NCBI GenBank assembly: GCA_963750965.1
Contig: CAVVSK010000013.1
Coordinates: 1-64,000 of the forward strand
Length of the DNA: 64,000 nucleotides
Origin: CANKHA01 sp963750965
GTDB taxonomy: Bacteria > Pseudomonadota > Alphaproteobacteria > Rhizobiales > Xanthobacteraceae
Direction: 5' to 3'
The translations under genes were made by a program, and so were the position numbers. Under the pieces are notes generated by a model. That model saw nothing but the letters and a program-made list of their open reading frames with translations, made no database searches and was not told where the DNA came from. Shown one piece after another: positions 17,179 to 25,691 of the stretch. The stretch's first letter is position 1; each line of letters opens with the position of its first letter.

Positions 17179-18273
17179 ATGACTGAAACGATTCTCATCG
17201 TGCTTGGCTTGGTTGTCGCCATCGGCATGCTTGCCATCATCGCCTTGCTGATCCGCCAGCGTGGGCCGATGGTCGATCCCGCGGCCGAGCAGCGTCTCGC
17301 GCAGGTAAATGCAAATTTGCAGACCATGGGCCAGATGCTGGCGGCAGCCCAATCGCAGCTTCAGCAATCCGTGAACCAGCGGCTGGACGTCGTGACCCAG
17401 AATCTCGGCGAGTCGATGAAGACCACGGCCAAGCACACCACCGACCACCTGCAGCAATTGCATGCCCGGCTCGCCGTGATCGATACCGCGCAGCGGAACA
17501 TCACTGAACTTGCCACCCAGGTCAGTTCGCTGCAAAACGTGCTTGCCAATAAGCAGTCGCGCGGAGCTTTCGGGCAGGGGCAGCTGGAAGCGATCATTGC
17601 CGATGTGCTTCCGAAAGGCGCCTATGAGTTCCAGCACACGCTCTCGAACAGGACCCGGCCGGACTGCGCGATCTTCATGCCGGAATCCGGCCCGCTGATC
17701 ATCGACGCGAAATTCCCGCTCGAGGCGATGACCGCTCTGCGGGGCGCGGCCACGGACGATGAACGCAAGCAGGCGATGCAACGCGTCAAACAAGACATCA
17801 CCAAACACATCTGCGACATTGCGGAGAAATACCTGATCCCGGGAGAGACCCAGGACATCGCGCTGATGTTCATCCCTTCCGAGTTTGTCTATGCCGACCT
17901 GCATGAACGCTTTGATGACCTGGTGCAGCGGGCGCACCGTGCACGTGTGATGATCGTTTCGCCGACGCTGATGGTGATGGCCATCCAGGTGATCCGGCAG
18001 GTGCGCAAGGACGCGCAAATGCGTGAGGCGGCCGATCAGATCCGCAAAGAGGTTGGTTATCTGTTGAAGGACGTCAGCCTGCTTGGCGACCGGGTGCGCA
18101 AGCTGCAGACTCATCTCGGCCAGACCAATACCGATGTTGACGCGATTCTGATTTCCACCGGGAAGATCGAAAAGCGGGCAGGCAAGATCGAAGAGCTGGA
18201 ATTTGATAGCGATGCACAGACTGATCTCCCGATGCCCGTTGGAGTGGCGCGCGTTTTACCCGCAGCGGAGTGA
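17179..18273 (+). CDS. rmuC: DNA recombination protein RmuC homologue
   Basis: A 364-residue protein of the RmuC family, associated with limiting recombination at inverted repeats in E. coli; biochemical activity not established. One membrane helix lies at residues 4-26 (ILIVLGLVVAIGMLAIIALLI). A coiled-coil-like stretch rich in Gln and Asn follows (about 35-110). The conserved nuclease-like domain then starts near residue 130 and includes LPKGAYEFQHTLSNRTRPDC and PLIIDAKFPLEAMTAL, an acid plus Lys arrangement like that of PD-(D/E)xK nucleases. The stretch FIPSEFVYADLHERFDDLV is also diagnostic. It is divergent from def and is followed by a palindromic repeat. Confidence 0.93.
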   Translation: MTETILIVLGLVVAIGMLAIIALLIRQRGPMVDPAAEQRLAQVNANLQTMGQMLAAAQSQLQQSVNQRLDVVTQNLGESMKTTAKHTTDHLQQLHARLAVIDTAQRNITELATQVSSLQNVLANKQSRGAFGQGQLEAIIADVLPKGAYEFQHTLSNRTRPDCAIFMPESGPLIIDAKFPLEAMTALRGAATDDERKQAMQRVKQDITKHICDIAEKYLIPGETQDIALMFIPSEFVYADLHERFDDLVQRAHRARVMIVSPTLMVMAIQVIRQVRKDAQMREAADQIRKEVGYLLKDVSLLGDRVRKLQTHLGQTNTDVDAILISTGKIEKRAGKIEELEFDSDAQTDLPMPVGVARVLPAAE

Positions 18274-18306
18274 GTCTTAATCCGCACACCTGCCATCTTT
18301 TTACTC

Positions 18307-18372
18307 ACCCCCGGGCTTGACCCGAGGGTCCATCTCTACAATTCAGAATGCCGACGAGCGATGGATTGCCGG
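18307..18372. repeat. Imperfect palindromic repeat before the MFS gene
   Basis: CCCGGGCTTGACCCGAGGGTCCAT followed about 30 bases later by GATGGATTGCCGGGAGC forms imperfect arms of a repetitive extragenic palindrome. The pattern (CCCGGG, TTGACCCG, TCCATC, GATGGA, GCCGGG) matches repeats commonly seen in related genomes. It lies in the 150-base gap between rmuC and the carrier gene. Confidence 0.55.
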
Positions 18373-18441
18373 GAGCGCAGACAACTTTACGCAGTCTGCG
18401 CAAGCTAGACCGCCAGCCCAGAAATGAGGATGGAAAGGCCC

Positions 18442-19782
18442 ATGACTCCCACGCCGACCCCCGCCGCGCGCAGCTCTTTCGTCGATGCCTTTGCCGTTTA
18501 TCTGCGCCCGCGGGTGTTGATCGTGATGCTTCTCGGCTTCGCCTCGGGCCTGCCGCTGGCGCTGTCGGGATCGACGCTGGCGGTTTGGTTGACCGAGGCT
18601 AACATCGATCTTGCCACCATCGGCCTGTTCTCGCTGGTAGGCCTTCCCTACACCATTAAGTTCCTCTGGGCGCCGTTGGTGGATGCCCTCGATATTCCGC
18701 TGCTGTCGCGCCGCTTCGGGCGCCGCCGCGGCTGGCTGATTTTTTCCCAGCTCCTGCTGATCGCCGCGATCGTGCTGCTCGGATTATGCGATCCGTCGGT
18801 ATCGATCCCCCTTATCACCCTCGGCGCGGTGACGGTGGCGACCGCCTCGGCGACGCAGGACATCGTGATCGACGCCTTTCGCGTGGAGAGCCTGGAAACA
18901 AACGAACAGGCTGCCGGCATGGCCGGATATGTCGCCGCCTATCGCGTCGGCATGCTGGTGGCGGGCGCGGGCGTGCTGGCGCTGGTGGCCTGGTTCGAAT
19001 ATCGCGGCATACCGCATGGCCTGGCCTGGACCTGGGGTTATATGGTCGCGGCCCTACTGATGGGCGTCGGCCTCGCCGCAACAATTTTGGCGCGCGAACC
19101 GGAAGGCGGCGAACGCCCCCCGGTGAAGGACGCACGCGAGGTTGCCAATCGCGTATTCGTCACCGCCTATGGCGCCTTTGAGGATTTCCTTACCCGGCCG
19201 TCCGCTGTCGCCATCCTGCTCTTCGTGCTGCTGTTCAAGTTCTGCGACGCCTTTGCCGGCGTGCTCACCGCACCTTTCGTGCTGAAGATCGGCTTTGACA
19301 AGGAAACCTATGCAGCCATCGTCAAGGGCGTGGGCTTCATCGCGGCCATCCTCGGCGGCTTCGCTGGCGGCATGATCGCCCGCGCGCTGCCACTCTCTAC
19401 CAGCCTGTGGATCGCCGGCCTGCTGCAGATGGCCTCAAATCTGGTATTTTCCTGGCAGGCGCTGATCGGCGCGAATGTCGCTGCACTCACCTTCACCATC
19501 GTCGTGGAGAATTTCACAGGCGCTATCGGCACGGTAATCTTCGTCGCCTATCTCTCGGCATTGTGCGGAGACCGCGCGCATACCGCCACGCAATACGCGT
19601 TGCTCACAGCGCTGGCTGCGGTGGGCCGCACCGTGCTCGCCTCCGGAGGGGGCTTCGTCGCGGAGGCGGCCGGCTGGTTTTTGTTCTTTGTCATCACCGC
19701 TGCGTCGGCGATACCGAGCTTCCTCTTGCTCTGGTGGCTGCAGCAGCGCGGGCATTTCGCCGGGCTTGATCGACGATCCTAG
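18442..19782 (+). CDS. AmpG-like MFS muropeptide carrier
   Basis: A 446-residue inner-membrane protein of the major facilitator superfamily, most like AmpG permeases that bring anhydro-muropeptides into the cell for wall recycling and beta-lactamase signalling. Twelve hydrophobic segments can be counted. Typical AmpG/AT-1 features are GFASGLPLALSGSTLAVWL in helix 1, KFLWAPLVDALDIP in the first loop, RRFGRRRGWL in the cytoplasmic loop and ATASATQDIVIDAFRVE in helix 4. The start is uncertain: ATG 18442 is preceded by GAGGA and GGAAAGG, while ATG 18424 and 18430 are in frame. No ampD or beta-lactamase lies nearby. The stop overlaps the convergent recR stop by four bases. Confidence 0.86.
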   Translation: MTPTPTPAARSSFVDAFAVYLRPRVLIVMLLGFASGLPLALSGSTLAVWLTEANIDLATIGLFSLVGLPYTIKFLWAPLVDALDIPLLSRRFGRRRGWLIFSQLLLIAAIVLLGLCDPSVSIPLITLGAVTVATASATQDIVIDAFRVESLETNEQAAGMAGYVAAYRVGMLVAGAGVLALVAWFEYRGIPHGLAWTWGYMVAALLMGVGLAATILAREPEGGERPPVKDAREVANRVFVTAYGAFEDFLTRPSAVAILLFVLLFKFCDAFAGVLTAPFVLKIGFDKETYAAIVKGVGFIAAILGGFAGGMIARALPLSTSLWIAGLLQMASNLVFSWQALIGANVAALTFTIVVENFTGAIGTVIFVAYLSALCGDRAHTATQYALLTALAAVGRTVLASGGGFVAEAAGWFLFFVITAASAIPSFLLLWWLQQRGHFAGLDRRS

Positions 19783-20384
19783 AACAGCGTTCGCTGCTTG
19801 ATGGCCGCCGAAAGCGTGCCTTCGTCGAGATAGTCGAGCTCACCGCCGACCGGCACGCCATGCGCCAGCCGCGTCACCTTTACCCCCGAGTCATGCAGAA
19901 GATCGGTGATGTAATGCGCCGTGGTCTGGCCGTCGACCGTGGCATTCAGCGCCAGGATCACCTCTTTCACCTCGCCGTCATGCGCGCGTGAGATCAGCGC
20001 GTCGATGGAAAGATCCTGCGGGCCGACACCATCGAGCGGCGAGAGCGTGCCGCCGAGCACGTGATAGCGCGAATTGATCGCATGCGCCCGCTCCAGCGCC
20101 CAGAGATCGGCGACGTCGGCAACCGCGACGATAATGGAAGGGTCGCGGCGATCGTCGGTGCAGACGGTACAGGGATTTTGCGTGTCGATATTGCCGCAGA
20201 TGCGGCAGACCTCGATTTTCTCCATGGCCGTGGCGAGTGCGGCGCCGAGCGGAGCCATCAACTGCTCGCGCTTTTTGATCAGATGTAACGCCGCGCGTCG
20301 CGCCGAGCGCGGGCCGAGTCCCGGCAGGCGCGCGAGCAATTGGATCAGGCGCTCAATTTCAGGTCCGGCGACGGCGGTAGGCAT
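19779..20384 (-). CDS. recR: Recombination protein RecR
   Basis: Part of the RecFOR pathway that loads RecA at gaps. It has 201 residues. The helix-hairpin-helix is LLARLPGLGPRSARRAALHL (residues 17-36). The zinc finger has Cys 60, 63, 72 and 75 (CRICGNIDTQNPCTVC), all present. The Toprim domain follows with IIVAVADVADLWALE and the walker-like HVLGGTLSPLDGVGP. ybaB and dnaX lie upstream on the same strand, the classic dnaX-ybaB-recR order. Between ybaB and recR are 135 bases with a palindromic repeat. Confidence 0.96.
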   Translation of the reverse strand: MPTAVAGPEIERLIQLLARLPGLGPRSARRAALHLIKKREQLMAPLGAALATAMEKIEVCRICGNIDTQNPCTVCTDDRRDPSIIVAVADVADLWALERAHAINSRYHVLGGTLSPLDGVGPQDLSIDALISRAHDGEVKEVILALNATVDGQTTAHYITDLLHDSGVKVTRLAHGVPVGGELDYLDEGTLSAAIKQRTLF

Positions 20385-20430
20385 ACGGCCTTATCTCGAG
20401 TGGCGATATAGGTTACGGCCTCAGGGCGGG

Positions 20431-20493
20431 GCTTGTCCCCCGCCATCCACGTCTTTGCGAAGCACGATCAAGAACGTGGATGCCGGCACAAGG
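20431..20493. repeat. Palindromic repeat between ybaB and recR
   Basis: CATCCACGT (20444-20452) pairs perfectly with ACGTGGATG (20474-20482), and the outer flanks GCTTGTCCCCCGC and CCGGCACAAGGC extend the pairing imperfectly. Its location inside the dnaX-ybaB-recR transcript means it could reduce read-through into recR or protect the upstream mRNA. It is a different sequence family from the other repeats in the window. Confidence 0.65.
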
Positions 20494-20519
20494 CGCATGG
20501 CGGCAGAAAACTTTGGCGG

Positions 20520-20840
20520 CTAAAATAATTTCATCCCGGGCGGCAGCGGCAGGCCGCCGGTCAGGCCCTGCATTTTTTCCTTCATCACCGCATCGGCTTT
20601 GCGCCGTGCATCGGCATGTGCGGCAACCAACAAGTCTTCGAGGATTTCCTTTTCGCCCGGCTGGAGCAGGGAATTATCGATCTTCACGCTCTTCATCTCG
20701 CCCTTAGCGGTAAGGGCCACAGTGACCAAGCCACCGCCGGCGCCGCCCTCGACCTCGATGGTATCAAGCTCTGCCTGCAACGCTTCCATCTTCGATTGCA
20801 GCTGCGCCGCCTGCTTCATCAGGCCCATGAAATCCGGCAT
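20520..20840 (-). CDS. ybaB: YbaB/EbfC family nucleoid-associated protein
   Basis: A 106-residue DNA-binding protein of the YbaB/EbfC family, acting as a dimer that bends or bridges DNA. It starts MPDFMGLMKQAAQLQSKMEA, the amphipathic helix typical of the family, followed by the beta strands VEGGAGGGLVTVALTAKGEM and the helix EKEILEDLLVAAHADARRKA. The end is LPPGMKLF, as in most members. It lies three bases downstream of dnaX and is surely co-transcribed with it. Confidence 0.95.
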   Translation of the reverse strand: MPDFMGLMKQAAQLQSKMEALQAELDTIEVEGGAGGGLVTVALTAKGEMKSVKIDNSLLQPGEKEILEDLLVAAHADARRKADAVMKEKMQGLTGGLPLPPGMKLF

Positions 20841-20843
20841 GGC

Positions 20844-22667
20844 TCAGTCCTCGCGCTCGGGGTCGGGCAAAACGTCGGCATTCGGCACGGCGTCAGGGGC
20901 TGCTTCGGTCCGCCGCACGTCGACGATCTCAGCGCCGGGAAACCGTTGCAACACAGATTGCACCAACGGATCGGAACGCACGCCGCGCATCAACTCGGCC
21001 TTCTCCGTTTCCATTTTCTGGCGGACCGTCGGCGCGCCCTCCTCCGACGACACCGCCACCATCCAGCGCCGTCCGGTCCAGGCTGCGAGTTTGCGGGACA
21101 AATCGCCGACCAAAGTTTTCGCTGCGCTCGGCAATATGCCGATTTCCAGCTGCCCGTCCTCGAAGCGCACCAGCCGCACATCGCGCTCCAGCGCAGCCTT
21201 GATCGTGAGATCGCGTTTCTCAGTCGCGAGCGCGATCAGGTCCTCAAAGCGCGTGAGCGCCAAGACCGGCTCGGCCGCGGCCGATTCATTCGAGCGCGCA
21301 GCCGGTTCGCTCAAAGCCATGTTGGGCGATGCAGCGGAAGCGGCAGAGCCACGCGGAGCACTGCGGGGGGCGTCGTAACGCGGTGCAAAGGATCCGCCCC
21401 CGCTGGGCGCGGTCGAAGCCGACGCGCCGCCATTGGTCGGGCGCGCACCGGAGGATTTCTCCTCGCCGAGCGAGCGCATGACTTCGTCCGGCGTCGGCAG
21501 GTCGGCAGCAAAGGCGATGCGCACCAGCGCCATCTCAGCCGCCGCCAGCGGACGCGGAGATTCCTTCACGTCGGCCAACGCCTTCAGCAACATCTGCCAG
21601 GTGCGAGAGAGAACCCGCATCGAAAGCCGGGTGGCAAAAGCGTGGCCGCGGCTGCGCTCGGTTTCGCTGATGGAAACGTCTTGCGCCACCGAGGGCACCA
21701 CCTTCACGCGGGTGACGAAATGGGTGAACTCGGCGAGTTCGGTCAGCACGATCAGCGGATCGGCGCCGGAATCGTATTGGTCACGCAATTCCTTTAGCGC
21801 AGAAGCGATGTCGCCGCGCAGCAACGCTTCAAACAGATCGACGATGCGCACGCGATCGGCGAGGCCAAGCATCTGCCGCACGTCTGCGGCCCGCACCGGA
21901 CCTGCCGCATGTGCTATGGCCTGGTCGAGCAGCGAGAGCGAATCGCGCACCGAGCCTTCCGCGGCGCGTGCGATCAGCGCCAGCGCTTCCGGCTCCGCCT
22001 GTACCCTTTCTTTCTCGGCGATGCTGGCGAGATGCTGGACCAGTACCGAGGCCTCGACGCGGCGGAGGTCAAACCGCTGGCACCGCGACAGCACCGTCAC
22101 CGGTACTTTGCGGATTTCTGTGGTGGCGAAAATGAACTTGGCGTGCGGTGGCGGCTCTTCCAGCGTCTTCAGCAGCGCGTTGAAGGCGGCGCCGGAGAGC
22201 ATGTGCACTTCATCCAGGATGTATACTTTGTACTGCGCGCTCACCGGCGCATAGCGGATGGCATCATTAATCTGGCGCACGTCATCGACGCTGTTGTGCG
22301 AGGCGGCGTCCATCTCCAGCACGTCAAAATGTCGGCTTTCCATGATCGCCTGGCAGTGGATGCCGAGCTTAGGCATGTGAATCGTCGGCCCCGGGACGGA
22401 GCCATCCGGCAGCTCGTAATTCAACGCGCGGGCGAGAATGCGCGCGGTGGTGGTCTTACCCACGCCACGCACGCCGGTGAGAATCCAGGCTTGAGGGATA
22501 CGACCAGTATCGAAGGCGTTGGAGACGGTGCGCACCATTGCCTCCTGGCCAATCAGGTCGTCGAAGGTGGCCGGGCGGTATTTGCGCGCCAGCACGCGGT
22601 AGGATGCCGGATTTGCACCCTCCAGGGCGGCGGTAGCAGGGCGGCTCTGATTATCGGCGGTGCTCAT
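20844..22667 (-). CDS. dnaX: DNA polymerase III subunits gamma/tau
   Basis: Clamp-loader ATPase and organiser of the replisome. It has about 607 residues from the ATG at 22667; ATG 22706 would add 13. The Walker A is GVRGVGKTTTAR, Walker B is VYILDEVHML, the SRC motif is TVLSRCQRFDL, and the sensor region KFIFATTEIRKVPVT is present. The zinc-binding Cys cluster of E. coli is mostly missing: the corresponding stretch (NYELPDGSVPGPTIHMPKLG then IHCQAIMES) keeps a single Cys. A low-complexity Ser/Ala/Pro linker (about residues 400-480) leads to a tau C-terminal domain. No clear frameshift signal for a short gamma form was seen. The SRP RNA gene lies just upstream. Confidence 0.95.
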   Translation of the reverse strand: MSTADNQSRPATAALEGANPASYRVLARKYRPATFDDLIGQEAMVRTVSNAFDTGRIPQAWILTGVRGVGKTTTARILARALNYELPDGSVPGPTIHMPKLGIHCQAIMESRHFDVLEMDAASHNSVDDVRQINDAIRYAPVSAQYKVYILDEVHMLSGAAFNALLKTLEEPPPHAKFIFATTEIRKVPVTVLSRCQRFDLRRVEASVLVQHLASIAEKERVQAEPEALALIARAAEGSVRDSLSLLDQAIAHAAGPVRAADVRQMLGLADRVRIVDLFEALLRGDIASALKELRDQYDSGADPLIVLTELAEFTHFVTRVKVVPSVAQDVSISETERSRGHAFATRLSMRVLSRTWQMLLKALADVKESPRPLAAAEMALVRIAFAADLPTPDEVMRSLGEEKSSGARPTNGGASASTAPSGGGSFAPRYDAPRSAPRGSAASAASPNMALSEPAARSNESAAAEPVLALTRFEDLIALATEKRDLTIKAALERDVRLVRFEDGQLEIGILPSAAKTLVGDLSRKLAAWTGRRWMVAVSSEEGAPTVRQKMETEKAELMRGVRSDPLVQSVLQRFPGAEIVDVRRTEAAPDAVPNADVLPDPERED

Positions 22668-22734
22668 CCTGCTTTCCGATCCACGCCATGGCGGCTGCGC
22701 GGTCATTGTGCTGCAAACGGCAAGGGAAAAAGGT

Positions 22735-22830
22735 GGGAGGCTGACGAGCGACCCGAACCGGAGCTCGTTAGGGCTGCTTCCTTCCGGACCTGACCCGGTT
22801 GGCGAGTGGTCCGTCCACTGCCAACCTCCC
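22735..22830 (-). ncRNA. ffs: Signal recognition particle RNA, small bacterial (4.5S) type
   Basis: Read on the minus strand, the segment contains GGTCAGGTCCGGAAGGAAGC followed by AGCC, which is the universally conserved Ffh-binding loop of SRP RNA. The ends pair: GGGAGGTTGGC at the 5' end can pair with GTCAGCCTCCC at the 3' end, and internal strands CAGTGG.. and GAGCGAC extend the hairpin. The length of about 96 bases suits the alphaproteobacterial 4.5S class. It lies upstream of dnaX on the same strand and divergent from the HIT gene. Exact ends are estimated from the pairing. Confidence 0.93.
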
Positions 22831-22936
22831 GCTTTCTATATCGGGCGAACAAAGCGGGAAAGCAAGCGCAGTGGACCCGCAATTGGCCCTTTCGCCCATA
22901 CCGCCCCAGGGCGAATAAAATAATCTGTCGTCTGCC

Positions 22937-23359
22937 ATGCCCGATCCATACCTCTGGTCTTTGCATCCGCAGCTCGCTGCCGACGCCCACAGCGTTGGCG
23001 ATCTGCCGCTCTCGCGGGTGCTGATCATCAAAGATTCTAATTATCCCTGGATCATCCTCGTGCCGCGGCAGCCCGGCTTGACAGAAATCCTTGACCTCGA
23101 CCTGGCGCAACAGGCCCAGCTGATGGGTGAGATCACCCGTGCGGGCAGCGCACTAAAGGAGATCACCGCTTGCAACAAGCTCAACATTGCCGCTTTGGGT
23201 AACGTGGTGCCGCAGCTTCACGTCCATATCATCGCCCGTAGTAGGAGCGATCCGGCTTGGCCGCATCCGGTCTGGGGAAAACTGAAGCCGCGCTCCTATG
23301 ACCATGTCACGCTGGAACGTTTTGCGGCCTTATTGGGCGCGGCGCTCGGCCTAGGCTAA
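22937..23359 (+). CDS. HIT domain protein
   Basis: A 140-residue histidine-triad family protein, likely a nucleotide hydrolase or transferase. The active-site strand is VPQLHVHIIARSRSDPAWP (His 95 and 97), in place of the full HxHxHxx triad; members of this branch usually keep this shortened form. The N-terminal half contains LSRVLIIKDSNYPWIILVPR, which forms the core sheet. The substrate is not known. It is divergent from the SRP RNA gene and followed after about 110 bases by an Lrp/AsnC regulator. Confidence 0.85.
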   Translation: MPDPYLWSLHPQLAADAHSVGDLPLSRVLIIKDSNYPWIILVPRQPGLTEILDLDLAQQAQLMGEITRAGSALKEITACNKLNIAALGNVVPQLHVHIIARSRSDPAWPHPVWGKLKPRSYDHVTLERFAALLGAALGLG

Positions 23360-23370
23360 GGCTTGCAAAT

Positions 23371-23383
23371 AGAATAATTTTCT
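23371..23383. promoter_or_regulatory. Possible Lrp/AsnC-type operator
   Basis: AGAATAATTTTCT is a partly palindromic, AT-rich site in an otherwise GC-rich region, 85 bases before the Lrp/AsnC gene. Many Lrp family regulators repress their own gene from such sites, so autoregulation is plausible. This rests on pattern and position only. Confidence 0.3.
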
Positions 23384-23467
23384 TTATAGGCTCGGTAGAG
23401 ACGGGTAAAGAGAATATCCTTTCGAAAGCGTGCGGGCATTTAGCCCGGTCATTTCAAGGATTCGGCC

Positions 23468-23935
23468 ATGGACGCCATCGACTACAAGATCCTCGCGGTT
23501 TTACAGGAGGATGCTTCCCTTTCGGTGGCCGAGATCGGCCAGCGGGTCGGGCTTTCCTCTACCCCATGCTGGAAGCGGATTCAGCGGCTGGAAGCCGATG
23601 GCGTGATCCTGAAGCGCGTGGCTCTGATCGATCAGGACAAGATCGGACTCGGCATCACCGTCTTCGTTTCCGTGGAAACAGGAGATCACTCGCAGGAGTG
23701 GCTCGGGCGTTTCGCCGAAGTAGTGGGCGCCATGCCCGAGGTGATGGAGTTCTACCGCATGGCAGGCGATGTTGATTATATGTTGCGGGTGATTGTGCCC
23801 GATATTCAGGGCTACGACGCATTCTATAAAAGACTGATCGCGTCGGTGCCGCTGAAGAACGTGACGTCTCGCTTCGCGATGGAGAAAATCAAGTCGACCA
23901 CGGCGCTGCCAATTCCGCGCGCAACCGCGACATAA
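23468..23935 (+). CDS. Lrp/AsnC family transcriptional regulator
   Basis: A 155-residue feast/famine regulator. The N-terminal winged helix-turn-helix is DYKILAVLQEDASLSVAEIG then QRVGLSSTPCWKRIQRLEAD. The C-terminal RAM domain begins near residue 65 with LGITVFVSVETGDH and includes EVMEFYRMAGDVDYMLRVIV, the effector-sensing fold that binds amino acids. The STPCWKRIQRLE stretch is the recognition helix of the Lrp branch. Its targets are unknown; the neighbouring HIT gene and the tad genes are candidates only by position. The gene ends nine bases before the convergent pseudopilin gene. Confidence 0.92.
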   Translation: MDAIDYKILAVLQEDASLSVAEIGQRVGLSSTPCWKRIQRLEADGVILKRVALIDQDKIGLGITVFVSVETGDHSQEWLGRFAEVVGAMPEVMEFYRMAGDVDYMLRVIVPDIQGYDAFYKRLIASVPLKNVTSRFAMEKIKSTTALPIPRATAT

Positions 23936-23943
23936 ACCACAAA

Positions 23944-24486
23944 CTACGGAGGATACTTTACAGAAGGCGACAGGCGCGGCCGCATATACATCTGGTCTTT
24001 TAATTGAAGCGTGCCGGTCATGACGTAACCGATCGTCGGTGTATAGCTGTAGTCCGCTTCGCTCCAAATTAGCCAGGTATTGGGCACCTTGAGCGCCTCG
24101 GGCAGCGTGACGGACCCCGAGCGTGCGGTGCCGTTCCGCGATTTGCTCCAGTCGATGCTGGCGTTGCCGTTGGCATCGATCTTGACCTGTGACACGGTCA
24201 CCGTGAGCGCGCTCGACGAGAATGGCGAGATCACCGCCGCCGAAGCGTTTAGAAGGTTGGTCATGTTCGTTTCGCTGATGGTTGAATACTGCGACGCTAA
24301 GTCGGCCACCGTGCGTGACGCCAGCGTGACCTTGCGGCTCGCGCTGATTGCCTGTGCCACCTCGGCGCCGCCCAGATAAAGCGTCAACATCAGAGGCAAC
24401 ACGAGCGCAAATTCGACCGCAGAAACGCCCTTTGTGTCGCAGGCAACGCCGTGTGCCCAACGCCGCAGGCGAAGCTGAATGCTCAT
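23944..24486 (-). CDS. TadE-like pseudopilin (second of pair)
   Basis: A 180-residue minor pilin-like protein of the Flp/Tad system. After a basic leader comes GVSAVEFALVLPLMLTLYLG (about residues 20-39), matching the prepilin cleavage pattern with Gly at -1, Glu at +5 and Phe at +6, then a hydrophobic helix. The rest is a periplasmic domain without recognised motifs. TadE/TadF-type pseudopilins are processed by the same peptidase as Flp and are needed for pilus assembly. Its start overlaps the upstream tadE-like gene's stop by four bases, so the two are co-translated. Confidence 0.85.
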   Translation of the reverse strand: MSIQLRLRRWAHGVACDTKGVSAVEFALVLPLMLTLYLGGAEVAQAISASRKVTLASRTVADLASQYSTISETNMTNLLNASAAVISPFSSSALTVTVSQVKIDANGNASIDWSKSRNGTARSGSVTLPEALKVPNTWLIWSEADYSYTPTIGYVMTGTLQLKDQMYMRPRLSPSVKYPP

Positions 24487-25055
24487 GAGCAGGTCCCCTG
24501 GTACGGCTCGTTGCGGAACACCGAGGTCGCCACCAGCAGGCGCTTGTTCCCACTCATGTCAGCGAGGTCGAAACCCATCATCGAGAGGTAGACGGGGAAC
24601 GCATAGATCAGCCGCACGACCACGATCTCGCATGGGCCACCCGGGTTATAGCCGCCGGGTTTGACATTGCCTTCGTCGTCCACCGGCCGGGTTAAATCGG
24701 CATCGACGAAAACGGTGTATTTCTGCACATCGACGGTCATTTTCTCGTCGCAGTCGAAAATGCCATAGATCCTGGCACACACAGCTTCTTTGAAGGTTGC
24801 CTGGGTCAAGTTCCCGTTTTGGGCCTGGCCCGTCAGGATCAGTCGCGAAGAGTCCGCCACCGCTGTTTCCAGCGTCTGGCCCGCGAAGAACACCATCGCC
24901 GTTTCCATGATCGCGAAGAGCACGGCCAGGAACGGTGCAAGCACAAAGGCGAATTCTACCGCGACTGCGCCATCGTCGCGTCGCCGGAAGGCGCGCAGGA
25001 TGTCGAAGCGAAAAATAGCGCCTGCACGCAATTTCCTGCTGATCAAATCAACCAT
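24483..25055 (-). CDS. TadE-like pseudopilin (first of pair)
   Basis: A 190-residue protein with a basic leader and the cleavage/helix block GAVAVEFAFVLAPFLAVLFA (about residues 29-48; Gly -1, Glu +5, Phe +6). Then follow METAMVFFAGQTLETAVADSS and a Cys-containing periplasmic part (CARIYGIFDCDEKM, PCEIVVVR, QGTCS) with at least four Cys that may form disulfides. This is the TadE/TadF pattern. It is expressed on the minus strand, away from the main cpa operon, as is usual in related genomes. The upstream region holds 135 bases and then the disrupted CpaC-N-like gene. Confidence 0.87.
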   Translation of the reverse strand: MVDLISRKLRAGAIFRFDILRAFRRRDDGAVAVEFAFVLAPFLAVLFAIMETAMVFFAGQTLETAVADSSRLILTGQAQNGNLTQATFKEAVCARIYGIFDCDEKMTVDVQKYTVFVDADLTRPVDDEGNVKPGGYNPGGPCEIVVVRLIYAFPVYLSMMGFDLADMSGNKRLLVATSVFRNEPYQGTCS

Positions 25056-25190
25056 CTGTCAGATAACCCACAAAACGGCTTTCCGCCGTGCTTTTTAGTA
25101 TCAAAGAGGCGTTGTCGAAACGTTGTGCATTAGGCGCACAAAATGCCTGTCGGCATTTAGGACGCGCTAACCAAATGAACCGAAGTAGGG

Positions 25191-25691
25191 TTACTTGGGG
25201 GGTTGGGCGGAGGGTTGGCCGCCGCCTTGGGCCTGCCCCGTCCGGGCGCCGGTCTGCGCAAGCGTTGTCCCGAAATACGTGTTGCTGTCGCCCAAGGTAA
25301 TGCGCCGCTCGCATTTCGGCATGCAGCTGATCGCGCTCGGCGCCGCGGTAGACTACACGCTGTCACGCGGCTGAACTCGATCGTCTTCTGTTCGAGCATG
25401 GCGCCGAAACGATCGAGAGCAACAATGTTGGTGACGCCGTATCCTTTGCCGGTCAGGACTGCCATGCCGCCGATTGTATGGAGATGTCGCGATCAGCGGG
25501 TTTCCCACCACCATCGTGGCCGCGCCCTCGGGCAGCTTTATCATCTGTGCCTGATCGAGCGTGAGCATAAGAGTGGACTCAGGATTTTGGTTTTGCGCGG
25601 CGGCGGGCAGTGCAGCACCGACAAGCAATGCCGCAACAAGAATAATAATGCGCCTACCGTTCGGGCCAAACTCATCTAACACGACCGACAT
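25191..25691 (-). pseudogene. CpaC N-terminal-domain-like pilus protein, several frame breaks
   Basis: The first frame encodes a signal peptide (RRIIILVAALLVGAALPAAA) and the secretin N-terminal-like block STLMLTLDQAQMIKLPEGA then ATMVVGNPLIA. The continuation MAVLTGKGYGVTNIVALDR then FGAMLEQKTIEF lies in another frame. VVYRGAERDQ lies in a third. ISCMPKCERRITLGDSNTYF then GTTLAQTG, ending in QPSAQPPK and a TAA at 25191-25193, lies in a further one. Joined, these give about 165 residues matching small pilus proteins that carry only the N-terminal domain of CpaC and occur beside tad loci in Bradyrhizobium-like bacteria. At least four single-base changes are needed in 500 bases, and no nonsense codon remains after joining. 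It could be a decayed gene or a badly read patch. Confidence 0.68.

Noticed and set aside
20616..21797. A 393-codon open frame antisense to dnaX and ybaB
   Set aside because: Composition is that of a shadow frame; dnaX and ybaB motifs are intact on the minus strand.
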